64,000 nucleotides of DNA, taken from the NCBI GenBank assembly GCA_021904315.1, contig CM038912.1:25704949-25768948 (forward strand), in the 5' to 3' direction. The stretch is from Sphagnum magellanicum. Taxonomy: Eukaryota > Streptophyta > Sphagnopsida > Sphagnales > Sphagnaceae. Positions 35,093-48,135 of this stretch are shown here, one piece after another. Under the pieces are notes generated by a model. It did no database searches. It was given only the letters and a program-made list of their open reading frames with translations, and had not been told where the DNA came from. The first letter of the stretch is position 1, and each line of letters starts with the position of its first letter. Made by a program: the position numbers and the translations under genes.

Positions 35093-35384
35093 GGCCACGT
35101 ATTCCAAGAAAGGAAAAAGTTGGAGGCAGATTAAGGAGAAGATGCTGCAAATGAAGAATGTGAGAAGGAAACCAGTGAGGACAGATGAACAACAAGAAGA
35201 CAAAGGAGGGGGAACATTTGGTCATGCAGAAAAGGTGCGGAGTCGTTCCGCTTAACAATGCTTCCTTCAAGGCACGGGTTCACCGCATTAAAGGTGAAGC
35301 ACAGACGCTAGGAGCCCAGTCGAACGCGAATGCAGCGCGGGTAGGATAGAGGTAAAAGCGTGCGTAAGAGAGGTGGGTCAAGAA

Positions 35385-35660
35385 TTGGTGGGTTCGGAGT
35401 CGAACAGAAGGGTGCAAAACACTGTCGGGTGGAAGAGGGGTGCAAGGAAAGAGCTGTCAAGCGAAGAACTACAAAGTTGTCGTCATGCAGAAAAAGGGGC
35501 GCAAGGAGAAAACCGTCGAGTTGAGAGGTCCAGAGTTGTCGTCGGGCGAAAGGGGGGTGCAAGGAGACGTCGGGAGCCACCAGGCAAAAGGGGGGAACAA
35601 GGAGAAATCTGTCGAGTTGAGAGGTGTAGAGTCGTCATCAATGGGAAGAGGGACAGAACC
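35385..35660. repeat. GC-rich imperfect tandem repeat upstream of the pseudogene
   Basis: A block with GGTGCAAGGAGAAA, then YGTCGAGTTGAGAGGT, then AGAGTYGTCRTC recurs at about 35446, 35506 and 35602 (spacing 60 and 96 bp). Opposite-strand open frames here are a by-product of the repeats' GC content and are not called as genes. Confidence 0.6.
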
Positions 35661-37300
35661 TCCTCAGTCGCATAGGCGGAACCGGAGGGCAGACGACGGG
35701 GGCCAAATGAAAGAAGGGTAGGAAGGGCACCAAGTTGAGGCAAGAGGGCAGGTGAAAACGCTCTGGGGAAGAAGAAGGAAGTGATGGAGCGAGAAATTGT
35801 GGGTGAAAAGGAAGCGAAACATTTTTGCTCGAGAAGCTCTGGGGCCTACGCATGAGAGGGCAACCTAAAAGGGAAAGGAGGGTGAGCGCGACCCGTGGCA
35901 ACGGTCGTGCGGATTTTGTTAGATAAAAGGACAGTTGGGAAACATTAAGGGTCCCTCAACGACTATTTCAACAAAGGCGAACGACATTTTTGTCATGGCA
36001 GGCATTCTATGGAATTTTAAAGCGTTATGGGAGCCGCCTAGCGAGGCGAAGGCAAGCTAAAGAAGGAGTTTAGGAAGCAGAGCACGACATTTAACGATGT
36101 GGGATCTCCACTAGATCACAGGATGGAGCAGGTGTTCGTAGTTTCTGTTATAAGTTTTGTTATAAGTTAAGAGCACGACATTCAACGGTGCATTTATGGG
36201 ATGTCCACCAGTTTAGAGGACATAACGCGTTCGCAACGCAAGCATAGTTTATGTTATAAATTGAGGGATATCGTGTTTTTTTGCAAGTATCGAAACATTT
36301 TTCCCAGAGAGGTCGGAATGGAAAATCTAGGAATGTCCGACTGCCGTTATAGCAGATGCACAACTCTTCCATTGGCAGTCGAGCGTGCGGCGAACAGAAC
36401 CTCATCGTTGTCTCCGAAGAGCACGTCGGAGTCTGCGTAAGAGGGTTCACACAGGGAGCAAGCGAGAGAAGAGCATGGAGAAATCCTTCTCAGGCAGATA
36501 CAAGGAGCATAAATAACTGCGGCACACGAAAGTTCGACACTTAAAAGCACGATACCTCAAGCAACGGCACGTTTGTAGGCACTTTGGATGATGCTGTGAT
36601 AAGCGAAGATTTGGTAGCAGTCCTCAAAGGGAAGGAAGAGTCGTAGGAGGCAACCTTGGTAGCGCAAGCGAAGCATGTGAAGCTAGAAGACGGGCTCACA
36701 ATTGCCCAATTTTCTCAATTCGAATCATGTACTGCTGGAGTAGTGATTGTGCAACAACAAAATGGGCCCGTAAAAGGCTGGAAGGATATTCAGTGTGGAC
36801 TATTTGTGACAATGATTTTCATACTCCTAATTTACCACAAATGTTAAAATTTCCATTGCGAGAAAGCAAGGTGTAAAGGCCCTATTTTGTGTGTTAGTTT
36901 TGTTGGCCTTGCATAGCAAGGCAAGGACATTGAGTTTAAATTTACTATAGAGTAGAATAGCTTAAGGGATTTTGGCCCCTAGGTAATAATAGGTCTATTT
37001 TTAATTGAGGATTTTTGAAAGAAGAGATAGTTATAGAGTTATAATATCTTGAAGGATTTTGGTTTTTTTTAGACAATTTATTGAAGATTATATTTTTGCA
37101 TGGTGAAATATTTGAGTTTTCGTAATTTTTTGCCTTAAAATACTTTTAAAAGTAAATGGCAAAGCTACAGTGTGACATGTGTCCCTTGTTTATGTGGGGA
37201 TGGATGAGGGAATTGGTCAAGAACTTTCTTATGCTAAGAAAAAATCTGTAAATGCCTGAAATTAGACGAAATGAATTTTTTTGTTACAAGTAACTTGTGT
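35661..37300. other. Mixed GC-rich to AT-rich DNA, no gene assigned
   Basis: 35.7-36.7 kb is GC-richer than most of the window and has overlapping open frames on both strands, none with a recognisable motif or consistent splice sites. It may belong to the same captured segment as the pseudogene at 33.2-35.1 kb, as its upstream region. A GAGCACGACATTYAACG block occurs twice (36081 and 36170). Confidence 0.4.
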
Positions 37301-37315
37301 AATAGATCTCTTATG

Positions 37316-37990
37316 TGGGGCTTACTTACAATTAACCTCACTTCTATTATTATGTTTAGATTAATGAACAAGGTCTAGGATGATGTGGTGGCCAATTTCG
37401 TCCCCACATGTTGGGAATCTCCCCCTCATGTGGCCCTTACTCACAATAAAACGTGAGGTAAACCTCATTATAAGTCTAAACATTTGTAGATCACAAGGCA
37501 ATGTGAATAGGACAATTTAGGAGTGGGAGGGACAACATAGGCTCTTTCATGCCCATAAAGCTACTTTCAACTCCTTCATAGTAGGTGTAAGACCCGTCCT
37601 CTTTTCTTAGAGGGGTCTTCCCAGAAATAAGAAGTCTTCCACACATTCAAAGAATTTCTCCAAATACTTTATGTATAGGGTAATGCCCCAAGGTGGAGGT
37701 CATTTCCAAAATACGGGGCCTAAGCTGAGGGTAGTCTTGCATTCTTAGGAATGCTCCCCACACATGGCTTTACCCATCATAAAGCGCAAGGTGAACATTA
37801 TCATGAACTTCTTAAACATACATTTGATAATGAGGTGTAGGAGGGGGAGGGTTCATACACCTACTCCTTAAGAGTGAAAGAGATCTACACCTATAAGTAG
37901 TCATAGTTTTCATCCCACTTTTAGGGAGTAGGGTTAAGAACCCTCCTCTTTTCTTTTCTAAGAGGGAGATTTTTGGATATACAATTTCCC
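37316..37990 (+). repeat. Imperfect tandem repeat, two to three units
   Basis: Units beginning near 37316 (partial), 37410 and 37742 share CTCAYGTGGCYCTTACTCAC-like, AAAGCGYRAGGTRAAC, CTTAAACAT and GTAAGACCCGTCCTCTTTTC / GTTAAGAACCCTCCTCTTTTC blocks. The spacing of the two longer units is about 330 bp. Divergence is high. Confidence 0.55.
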
Positions 37991-38820
37991 TCCACAAATA
38001 CCTATTCGGAAAATTTTCCTGGTGTTTTGTGTTCACCTAATTATGACAACTTTTCTAATTGGTCATGTGAACAGATCATTTTGGCATACCTATTGGGCAC
38101 ATTGCAAAATTGGCAAATTGCAGGCGCTCATTGTTTGAATGTTTAGTGACATACGTTACATTTGTACATCACAATTGGAAAGAAACTGACTTGGTCATCA
38201 TTCTACTTATTCTTTTCATAACTCATGAATAAGAAATAATGACTAGCATCATTATTTAAGAAAAGAATGCCTGCAAATCTCGAACAAATAAGAACTAAGA
38301 TATGAGCAAAAAAAATGAAATATTCATGTTCATCTGTTTACCACAAATGTTTGAAGGACATTTGAGAAGAGAAAAACTAAATGAAAAAACAATTTGATGA
38401 GGCAATCTCACATCCACAAAGATGTTGTCATGAAGTTATTTGTGGGAGTCAACTTGTGTTCAGGCCGTAGTTCGACCCTCAAATTATTCTTTCATCCCTA
38501 GTTCTTATGGAATTACAAAGTACATGAAATTGGGTACTTATTAGGGCACTACATCACTAAATGCAGTGGGCACTGGAAATGCAAAGGTTTCTGATCGGGC
38601 CACTTGAGCGGCTAAAAGAAAAATGAACTATTGTGACATATAAACACACTACTGGAAATAATCAGTTAATGAAGTTCAGTACCACTTCACAAGACTTGAT
38701 TTTCACAATAGTTACAAATCTATTTAAAATAGGTATAGAAAGTCAAACTTGATTCTTCCTTTATTTCGTTTGTCTTTTTTTCATCCTCTTATTTTCATTA
38801 AATAAGAACAGGGTACTTAT

Positions 38821-39000
38821 TGCAGGCAGTACAAAAGTATTGCGTGCTTCTTTTTTCCCTGACTGCCCATTTTCTTGCCTAGACACATTTTGATGCTACC
38901 CATTACAGATTTTGGGTCCTATTATACACATTTTGGGCCTGTAATAGCTACTTATGTGTAGAATAGAAAACTTTAATAGAATGTGTCTGTGCATCATCCA
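38821..39000 (+). mobile_element. Truncated relative of the 18.4-kb MITE
   Basis: Starts TGCAGGCAGTACAAAAGTAT, like 18435, and shares the TAGACACATTTTG, ACACATTTTGGG and TGTGTCTGTGCATCATC blocks, but the right terminal repeat is missing. Sequence similarity fades at about 39000. Confidence 0.6.
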
Positions 39001-39134
39001 TCTCAAAAAGATGGATAGGCTCAACCGCAAACAAAGGGGGTAAAAAAGACCCTTTGCTTATTTAAGGTCTTTCAAAATTTTGTCCTCACCTTGGGGGATA
39101 TTGGGATATTGGTCCCCAATTTTAAGGATTTTAC

Positions 39135-40065
39135 CAGTGTTGGGTGGGTATCAAAAATACCCCTGGGCATCACTCGGGTATTATTCGAGCATTTCAGTCT
39201 GATCTCCTCAAGGTATCATCGTGAATGATACCCTGACTGAAAACCAAACTACCTGTTCTCACTTGTGTGAGAACCAAATATGGGAACTGGTTTTTAAAAC
39301 AAGAACAAAAAAAATCTGAGAACTGGGTAAGGTTTAGCCAGGTTACAGTCTCAGGGTTTAGCTGCCATCAAAAATTAGTACAAGCAAGCAATGAGAAAGA
39401 AGTTATGAACATCAAACTTAATTATATTTCTATGCAGAATGGAACAATATTTTCTTTACTGGATCTTGTTAATCATTCATGGATCATGGGGGTTTGAACT
39501 TTGTAGGTACATTGTTAGGTTAGCTTAATTAAATTATGTCTAAAAAAAGGACACTTTGATCATCAAATCCACATCAAAATTTGATGATAAGGTTTAATTT
39601 TCCTTGGGAGATAGGAGATCCAAGGGAAGGCTAATATTTGGTGGTAGGTATTTATTAACAATAGACCACGTCATATGGTAATAATGTTCGAAGAGTTTAT
39701 TTTAAATGATAATTTATTTTTAAAATCTTTCAAAAATTTGAATAAGAGGTCCTTTGATTTTGATTTTTTTCAAAAAGCCAGAATTGTCATTTAAAAAATA
39801 ATCAAATCAATAATTATTTAATTTTAATTTTAAAATAATAATACCTGATTTGTGAGAATCGACAAATGATATCAAACTATTCTCAAATTTTCAAGAATCA
39901 GCATTATGAAAACCAAATTTTTTTTAAAAAAAAAATGTTGATACCCTTGCCTAACATTTTTTTTTAAATTAATTTTTTTGGGGGAGAACTAGACCCTTTT
40001 GTAAATTACTTTGTGAAAGTTGAACTTGACAAGTATCATAAAATTGTGATACCCACCCAACATTG
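39135..40065. mobile_element. Non-autonomous hAT-like DNA transposon
   Basis: Terminal inverted repeats CAGTGTTGGGTGGGTATCA at the left and its complement (TGATACCCACCCAACATTG) at the right, one mismatch in 19 bases. The CA(A/G)TG start is typical of hAT ends. Flanking octamers GATTTTAC and AACTTTAT agree at 5 of 8 positions and all three differences are transitions, as a decayed 8-bp duplication would show. The interior is AT-rich with no transposase; a short open frame at 39267-39497 has no recognised motif. Confidence 0.65.
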
Positions 40066-40069
40066 AACT

Positions 40070-41780
40070 TTATAGTCCTTTTTCAACTTTAAATTGATCC
40101 ACATCTTTAGCAATTGTATTGTAACTGTATTATTTCCCTAAAAAACCCCAATTTTGGGGACAACTTTATTGTCTTTTCCTATTTTTTCATTCAACTTTAC
40201 AATGTTGAATGACCTTGAATCAACCCAAAATTGTCCTTCTAAAATGCATGGGTCAACAACAACCTTTTTTCATATTTTTGTCATTCTTTTTCCTTCATTA
40301 TATGGATTCTTCTTGCGCAAAAGAATTGTGTTTTCCAAACTCTTATGAAGTTTCGGGCTTGGTTCTTCAAATTATTGAATTTTCAATTTTGTTTTTTTTT
40401 TAATTTATTAAAATGTTTGAATTCCAAAGCTAGTTTAGAATCCATTCTATTAAAATTACCATGAATGACATCCATTTACCAACCCCAAGCATATAACATT
40501 TATCCATAATCTTTGAATCAATTATAAAAATATTTTTATTTTAGGTGATAGTCATGTGGCTTAGCTCATGGATGAAATTCATCTATGAATTCCATTAATC
40601 ATCCATTATGAATGAAATGTATACATGATCACACATCTTTCATCCAATCACCATCTAGCATCCAATCTTTTTTCTTTAGTCAATGTAATTTATCCATCAT
40701 CATCATTTCTCATACATTACATTTTTAGGAATGTCTTGAAGAAAGTTCCTTGGATAATGGACCTTATGGAAACATCCTTCAACAAATTCCCCATACATGT
40801 TTATAATTAAGTAGTCCTTCTTGATTACTTTTAGTTTATGCAACATTGATAATCTTGCACCTTAGTCTTGTTCATCTTATTTCATCATTAAATAATCTTT
40901 AAAAAAATGAACCAAAATTTCATGAAAATACAAAGTGGAGGTGTTGAAAATCATTATAATTATTTCAAGTTACAATGTGAATAATTTCACAACTCATATG
41001 ACAATATTATTGTAGATCGTGAAATAATAAAAAAATTTAATTTTAATTTTTTTGGGAGTTCATTTGAAAATTAACCCTAGGCTATCATACTTCATGTTGA
41101 TATTGTCATTGGTACGATGTTGAACTTTGGTTTAAACATGTTCTTTTGTTGTTTACTTTAGTTTTTATGCACATTATAACTCTTTTAATAAAATACTTTT
41201 CTTGCCCATAGAATTATTCTGCCTCTTTCTTTCTCTCTCAAGATCAAAAATTAAGTATGGTATAAAGTCTAGAGTTAGTCATTTAAAATTGACCACCTTA
41301 ATCCCTAAAAAACATGACCTACTTATTTTTAAATTCAAGTATATTGTGAGATGGACCATAGCAAGGGTTGAATTGTAATTGCAATAGGAAGTTGGTTTTA
41401 AGTTCCAATTACAAACCTTTATTTCCCAACTTTGGTGCAAGTTCCAATTTAGGTTGTAAGAATTGAAATCACTCATTTGATCAAGCAAAAGAGAAGTTCA
41501 AGACAATAATGCTAATAACTTATTAGTAAGTAAATTGTTGTCATGAATATATCCGTGAAAATATATATACAAAAAGTGTGCAATGATATTGGTTGGAATG
41601 TAATTAAAATTTATTTCAACAAATGTGCCAACTCTCCAATTTTGACATTCACAATGGTGATGTGGCAAATGAAGTTATGCAATGTGTTCAACTGGTTTTA
41701 AGCCGAAGTTGCTACATGAGCAACCAAGTGAAATTGAAAGCATTAACACATTGGTCAATAGGATGGTGTGGAAGAAACAA
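40070..41780. other. AT-rich intergenic DNA
   Basis: No gene or mobile-element end recognised. The short open frames are phenylalanine/leucine-rich translations of AT-rich sequence. Confidence 0.5.
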
Positions 41781-41783
41781 AAT

Positions 41784-41929
41784 TAACTATTTGGGGGTGC
41801 ACAAAGAGAGAGGAGGGCAAGGGGCACGACTTATAAAAAGGGTGCAATATTGGTGTTATTGTTGTAACACCCATATTGCACCTTTTTGCTAATTGTGTAT
41901 AATCCCCCTTTTTGCAACCCCAAATAACA
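41784..41929. repeat. Fold-back element (about 146 bp)
   Basis: Outer arms CTATTTGGGGGTGCACAAAG and the complement of CTTTTTGCAACCCCAAATAA, plus an inner hairpin of GGTGCAATATTGGTGTTA against TAACACCCATATTGCACC around a 6-base loop near 41860. Probably a small MITE. No clear target duplication. Confidence 0.65.
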
Positions 41930-42857
41930 ACCCTTGAAAAAACAATCAAGGTTTAAAGCATGATTATTGTATTTTGTATTTTTAAAGTTTTCAAAAGTTA
42001 ACAATAAAATCTTGATTATTTAGATTTTTTTGGTTCCTATAGATTTGTTTCAAATTTTTGAAACTTTATATGTGTCGACACACATAAAGTGTATATTTAA
42101 TAAAGTTTATTGGTATTGCAATAAATTAATCTTGAATCTTGGTTTTGACAACAAAATGCAAAATTGGGGGCTTGCTCCTTAGCTCCTCATGATTGAACAA
42201 AGGGAATGATTAAAGTTATGAAATGAAAATTAGGACTTGTTGACTTGTCAAGTAGAGTTCAAAGATTTCAAATTATGCAAATCAAGGTCTTTATTACAAT
42301 TTCAAACCAAACCAACTCCATGGGTTCACACAATTCATCACATCCCAAACTCCCAAAAGGGGGAACTCTTATGGACATTTGTCTTTTCCTAGCATTGGTT
42401 GCAAAACCAAAGCTAGGGTTATGACACATTGTGGTTCTACAATATTCAATTCAAAGCTTACTTTAAACTTAAGTTGAAGCAAGAAAAATCCTACCCAACT
42501 AAGTCACTTGTGACAACTTCTTGGGCTAACTTGGACCCAAATTCAAAATTGATTTTGGTGATCCAAGGGCATGTATTGTAAGCCTAATGGGTTCAAACCA
42601 TGAGCATGAACTTTAAAATTTGAGTATTTATCTTATGATCTAGTACTTTTTTACACATGAACCTATTGAAGAATTTTGATGCCAAATTACTAATATTTAA
42701 TCATTTGCCTCATTCATAGGTTTTTGGGATTGGGGGCTAATGTTAACCCACCCAGTTCAACTTTTGCATTTTTAACCAACAGATTATTACATTTTGAATT
42801 GGGGTCATTCTTGGACTATAACATAAAACAAAATTTAGATTTTTTTGGGTATCATAC
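41930..42857. other. Intergenic DNA
   Basis: AT-rich and non-repetitive by eye. No coding region, tRNA or element end recognised. Confidence 0.5.
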
Positions 42858-43683
42858 TAACGCACTCCCAAGTCCCTAATTAGACCCAAAGTGGGTCTAA
42901 GTTACTTATACAGTGGAATTGTGAGGAACTCGGGGCACATTCCCAACTCTTAGCACTAGAAGGGGTAAAGGGGTGTGCTGAAGTTTCGGGATGGAACTAA
43001 GAAGAGTGACAAGCTATTTACTTACTCGAACCTGCATCAAACCAATCAATAAATTGGTTAGTTCATTTTTTGAAGCACCCTTGGTGCTAGGACAAGCCAT
43101 AGGCAACCCTGGACTCACAAGACTCACAAGACTCACCACGGCCCGGACTCGGGGGAAGCCACCACCTTCCCCCATATAATATCCTCTGTGCCTCTCCGCG
43201 GCACCCACATCCAAATGGCTTTTTGTCCCGGGACTCCCAAGGAGGAGTCTCAAAATTGTCCTGGTTTAGACTCTCGAGATTTTGCAAGGTCATAATTCTT
43301 TGCTTAAACCTCCGATTGGGATGAGTTCTAAAGCAAACTTGTAGCTCTCTTCAAGAGCTTTCCAACAGTGTATCTCATTCTACCTACACACATCGGGGTC
43401 GGGTCGATTCCCGACTTTAATGGTCGGGAGTCAAATTGCCATTTGACTTTCGACCTTTCTTTTTGCCATAACTTGTGTTGTAGATGTCCAAATGGCCCAT
43501 GCAAGCTCATTTTCGACATCTACACTTCAATAAATTTCGCATGATATAAAGAACACCCCAATGCGAGGTGTTTTGACCCTTGCAATCGAACTCTGAAGTT
43601 TCAAGAGTCCCGAAGGACTCCCAAGTCCCAATTTCGGGAGTGTGAATTTCATCCTCACACTCCTTCTATGTAGGGTTGCGACA
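42858..43683 (-). mobile_element. LTR copy F (solo LTR, minus orientation)
   Basis: Runs from TGTCGCAACCC (complement of 43673-43683) to its 3' end at 42858, where the expected TGACGC reads TAACGC, a G-to-A change that breaks the terminal CA. Flanks CATAC (42853-42857) and CATAT (43684-43688) are a 5-bp duplication with one transition. It shares subfamily wording with copies C and E. Confidence 0.85.
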
Positions 43684-46600
43684 CATATTCATTTATCTAA
43701 GGCCTTAATGTAAAACAAACTTTAGTTTCTTAATATCGTTCATTTAAAAAAAATCTTTTATCTTAATATAGTCATTAGAAAAAGTTATATATGTTTGCAA
43801 CATGTTTACAATAGTTTTTGTTCATGTAATAGACCACATGTACATGTTTTCCATCTTTTTGTTTGACATGACTTTTGGTTTCCATTAGATATTTATCCTT
43901 AAATACAAGATAATGAAAGCAAATGTATGTAGTTTGAATTACATTGCAAAGGTTTGATTTATTGATAAGCCTCCAAAAACATTATTGTTTCTTGAATGAG
44001 AACTTTTTAAATTTTTATCCCATAAAACTTGAACCCATTGCAATGCTATGATCATTGCTTTGATATTCTCTTATTGCAACCTCCAATCCAAACTCAATCA
44101 CCTTTCTTAACTTTCTTTGATGTAATTAAAAACTTAAATTACAACTGAAGCAAGTGCTAATATGCTTGGAAATGAATTGGAGGCAAGTTTGATCAAGACA
44201 TGGTGAAATTGAAACCAAAATGAGGGTGATTGTGTTTGGAGATGGAGATTCACATATTCCCACTTTGGTAATGGGGACTTGTGGGGAGTTAATCTTTTGG
44301 GACATGTTTGGAATAAATAAACCTTTTCCAAATGGACTAACCTTTGGTTCATTGGAAAGGTTGAATATAAAAATATTACATAAGGTGAAGTCATAGTAGA
44401 AAATTGAATAAAAGTTGATAAAATAAAATTTGAATTTGAAAATGAGATCATTTTTTACATAAACATAAGAAAGTATATTCAAGGTCTATATCAATCACAT
44501 CATTGTTAAAACATATATTGCCATTTGTGGATGCTCAAGGTTAGAGTAAAGCTTCATATTTGGTTGAACTAATATCCTTATTTAGGGAGTTGCCCTTTAA
44601 TCTTCAAGCTACTTTATGAACCTTAAAGGCCTTTTTAGAACCTTCTTTTGGTTATATAGTTGTGGAGTTCAACATCTTTAAAATTTTTTAAACTTATGTT
44701 ATATTCATACCTCGGATCCATTGTCAAGTTTTTAACTAATTTATCCCTAAAGATCTACAAAAGATCCACAATGTAGCTACATTGTTGGGGAGATAGGGAA
44801 GGTTGAAATCGACAAAATGGCATGAACTTTTTTTGTTTCTTTACCAACCTAATATTTAAATTCATGTTTGTTGCAATTTGTATTGAAACATAATGAGTGA
44901 AAATTGCCATTTGGGTGAAAGCATGAATAGGTGCATAGTTTGAATTGTCATATTTAATTTGTAATTTTTTGGTTTACATACAAATGTAAAATTTTAAACC
45001 ATATTCAAGATTAACATTGTCAAATTTTGAATTATTCATGTTATCATAGACTTTAATGGAAATTATCACAAATTTTTTAAGTGAATTCTAAAAAAAATAT
45101 GGACTTATGATGGACTTTCGAACTAATAACACTACATCTGTCACAAAAAAAATGAAAAATGTGAACTAAAAAAAAAGTCAAAATAGTGTCAAAATAAAAA
45201 AATAAAGTATCATCAAATCAAATGAAGAATTTATTAGTGAAACTTTTTTAATATGTATATTTTTATTTTTTAAAAAACTTAGTGACATGATTGTTATAAT
45301 TTTTATTTTTGAAAAGTCATTTTACATTAAAAATTCTAATATTTTGCATGGATCTTTTTATCAATCACATGTTTCGGGATATTCATAGGTTGGTTATTAA
45401 TATTTATTATTAAAAGCATAGGGGATAATTATAGGATTTATGATTTGATAATTGTTCAAATTGCAAAAAAAATCATTAATGTTAGATCATCAACTTTTAA
45501 ACACCGCTTTTGAGCCACCTAATTAATCATGCTTTCATGCATTTACATATTTAAAGATCAACTTGATTTTTATTTATACCGAATTCAACATTAACATACA
45601 TGTTAAGGTTATGGTTTTAAGGTTCAACTTATTATAGTTTTTATGGTCTTGGGGATTAAGGTTTTTAATTTTTGACCAAATTTGTGTGGCTTTTTCTTTA
45701 AAAAAGAACTTTCATTACTAGTTTTAACATTTTACATAGATTTTGGGAGTTTTTAAAAATTTGGGTTTGAGTTCAATTTTTCCAATTTAAAAGCCCTTGG
45801 ATTATGATTTGCAAATTCAAAAACCTTGGGGTTGGTTTCATTAGAAGAAAAACTAGATTTTGCAACCAATGCTTGCAACTAGATGTTAATTACAAATGAC
45901 ATATATGATAGAAATTTCCCTAATTGTGAATGTCACTTGCAATTAAAATCTAATTAAATTGCATGTGACCATAGTTACGAATGACATGGATTGTGAATGA
46001 AAAAAAAAAAACAATTTTATCCTTTGACTGATTATATGTGTATTATTGTTTGCAATTACCATGCGACTTTCTTTATCAACAATAAGAATGAATGATTTGT
46101 GTCAAAAATTTTATTAATTTAAAAAAAAGGTAAGTTTGGAAGAAAATCTAAGGCATCCAATTTGTGCATGAACACCACCAATACCCTAAGCTTGGTCATA
46201 AAGCAAGGTGAGAATTTTAAAAAATAGTAAAATATATATTGTTATTAATTGAAGAGAGAAACTCAATTTATGATCAAATTCAGGAATAATCTGAGTTTCA
46301 CTCTAACTTTTTTATTTCTTGAACGCCTTCACTATTGTTGTGTGTATTGTTATTATAATTAGTTCAAATTTTGTGCTTTAGATGTAATGACATTGTGTTT
46401 CCATCATTTTATACCCAAACTCAATATAAAACAATCACTCTAAAGATAACAATGTTTAAGAGTGAAAGAGGATTTTGGGGGTGAAAGGAAAGCCCAAAGG
46501 CAAGCTTACTTTGCAGTCTTCTCTATTACATAGAATGAGTTTGGTGAACAAAGTGGTCAGCTCTCTTAGAAGCCATTTAGCGATTTTGCACCAATTAACC

Positions 46601-47400
46601 CAATTAACTTGTTGTGTGATGGTGGTGAGACCCATTTCATGGCATGGGTGAAATCTGGTGGTATTTTGTCGAAAAGAAAACAGACACTGAGTTGTGCGCT
46701 TTGTTTAGTCACATGAGCCTCACAGATTGTTGAAGAGCAAATTTAGAAGGAACTTATCAACCAGAGTACGCATACTGACCAGAGATGGTACTTACGTTAT
46801 GCAAATATTAAAACTAGCCACTTGACGCTAATATCACCGTACAGATGGTCAAATTGCCTAGTAATCAAATGCCGGGTTCCAGCACACCATGAAGTGAGGG
46901 GATGCATATTATTCTGGTTAGTGGATCATGGCTGAGCTCAAATCGTAGCAGGACTTTTTGAGCTGGATTTGTGAGCAGGACATGGGCTCGCATTCCACTC
47001 ACTATGACAATTTTGCCAAGTTGTGGGGTCATGGGCCAGGATGCGGCTTGATTTCAGTCTTTGGTGTACGATTTGGATCAGTAATCATTGCTGAATGCGA
47101 GGTATACTATCAGGTGCTTCGAGGTTGTTGAAATTTTAGCGCAAATCAATGTGATGTGCCACCAGCTGGCAAGCAAGACATTGAAAATCAAAATGGGTCA
47201 GACTTTGTGTGTCGACTAGGAGCAACTAATTGCAAGGCCATGAAAGTCTCGTGGCGGCGGCTCAGACTACTGTCAGTCCAGAAAATGTATAATTTCAACT
47301 ACGAGTACCTGCTGCTGTACTGTCTGACAGAGAGCTTTATGACACTTTAGAGTTTGTTGAAAAGAACTCTTGACTTTTGAGGGTTCGTGGCCGGTGGTCA
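43684..47400. other. Intergenic DNA upstream of the germin-like gene
   Basis: 43.7-46.4 kb is AT-rich with no gene recognised. From about 46.5 kb the composition becomes more GC-rich and less repetitive up to the germin-like gene, as expected for a distal promoter region; no second gene is supported there. Confidence 0.45.
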
Positions 47401-47423
47401 TTAATATTTCCTCGTTTTCTTTA

Positions 47424-47448
47424 CTATAGCAACAGTGGCGAGCATCCC
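47424..47448 (+). repeat. Copy of the TGTAGCCA-type dispersed repeat
   Basis: TATAGCAACAGTGGCGAGCA corresponds to TGTAGCCATAGTGGCAACCA at 23216 and to the complement of 20898-20921. It is one of about six short copies in the window. Confidence 0.45.
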
Positions 47449-47536
47449 CAGACAGATTCAGTCAGATTTCGCCTAAACTGGCGACACTTTTGTGCAGGTT
47501 CATTAAAACTGTAGAGAATAGACAGACTTGTGGCGA

Positions 47537-47560
47537 CCCCCCCCCCCCCCCCCCCCCCCC
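47537..47560 (+). repeat. Poly-C tract, 24 C
   Basis: An uninterrupted run of 24 cytosines about 0.6 kb upstream of the germin-like gene's TATA box. This length is unstable in copying and sequencing, so the exact number may be unreliable. Confidence 0.9.
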
Positions 47561-48135
47561 AGGGCGAACTTGATGAATTCTTTTTGAGAAAAACGGGAAA
47601 TGTCTCCAGAACTTTGAGGCAGTGTCGAATTTTCGCCTAAAAAGGAAGGTTGGTTGGTGGGCAGTGCTTTTTTGTTTAGGGTGTAGGCAAATTCGACCTT
47701 GATTTTGGTCTGGTACCACTAGAATAGAATATGGGGTAATTTTACACATTCTCTCTCGCCAGATACTTTACAGAAGTTTCCAGACTGACCTCCTCTTTCG
47801 CTGAACTTACTGTTGGGCTAATTAATTATTGTGTGTGTTGAAGGCCCAGAGACAGTTGTACTGGAACGTGGCATTTGATTTTGGCGTCATGCTGATGCAA
47901 TTTCGCGATCAGGCGGCTTCTCAGAATCCCAAAAAAGCACACTGTGCAATGATACGAGGGCTCGCGGGCTCAAACGCGCTTGAAACTGTTCGCATCACTG
48001 GTTGGTTTAATTCGTAAAATCCGGTCAAGGTCAAGCGCATTCGCCTGGGTGCGCCTGGGTGCCCAGATTGATTCACTAGTAGACGACCAGGAATCCTTAT
48101 CTAGACATTTTATTGCCTACTAGACATTACCTACT

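Noticed and set aside
35308-35901. Arginine/serine/proline-rich open frames on both strands
   Set aside because: GC-rich tandem repeat without stops on either strand; no domain and no splice context.
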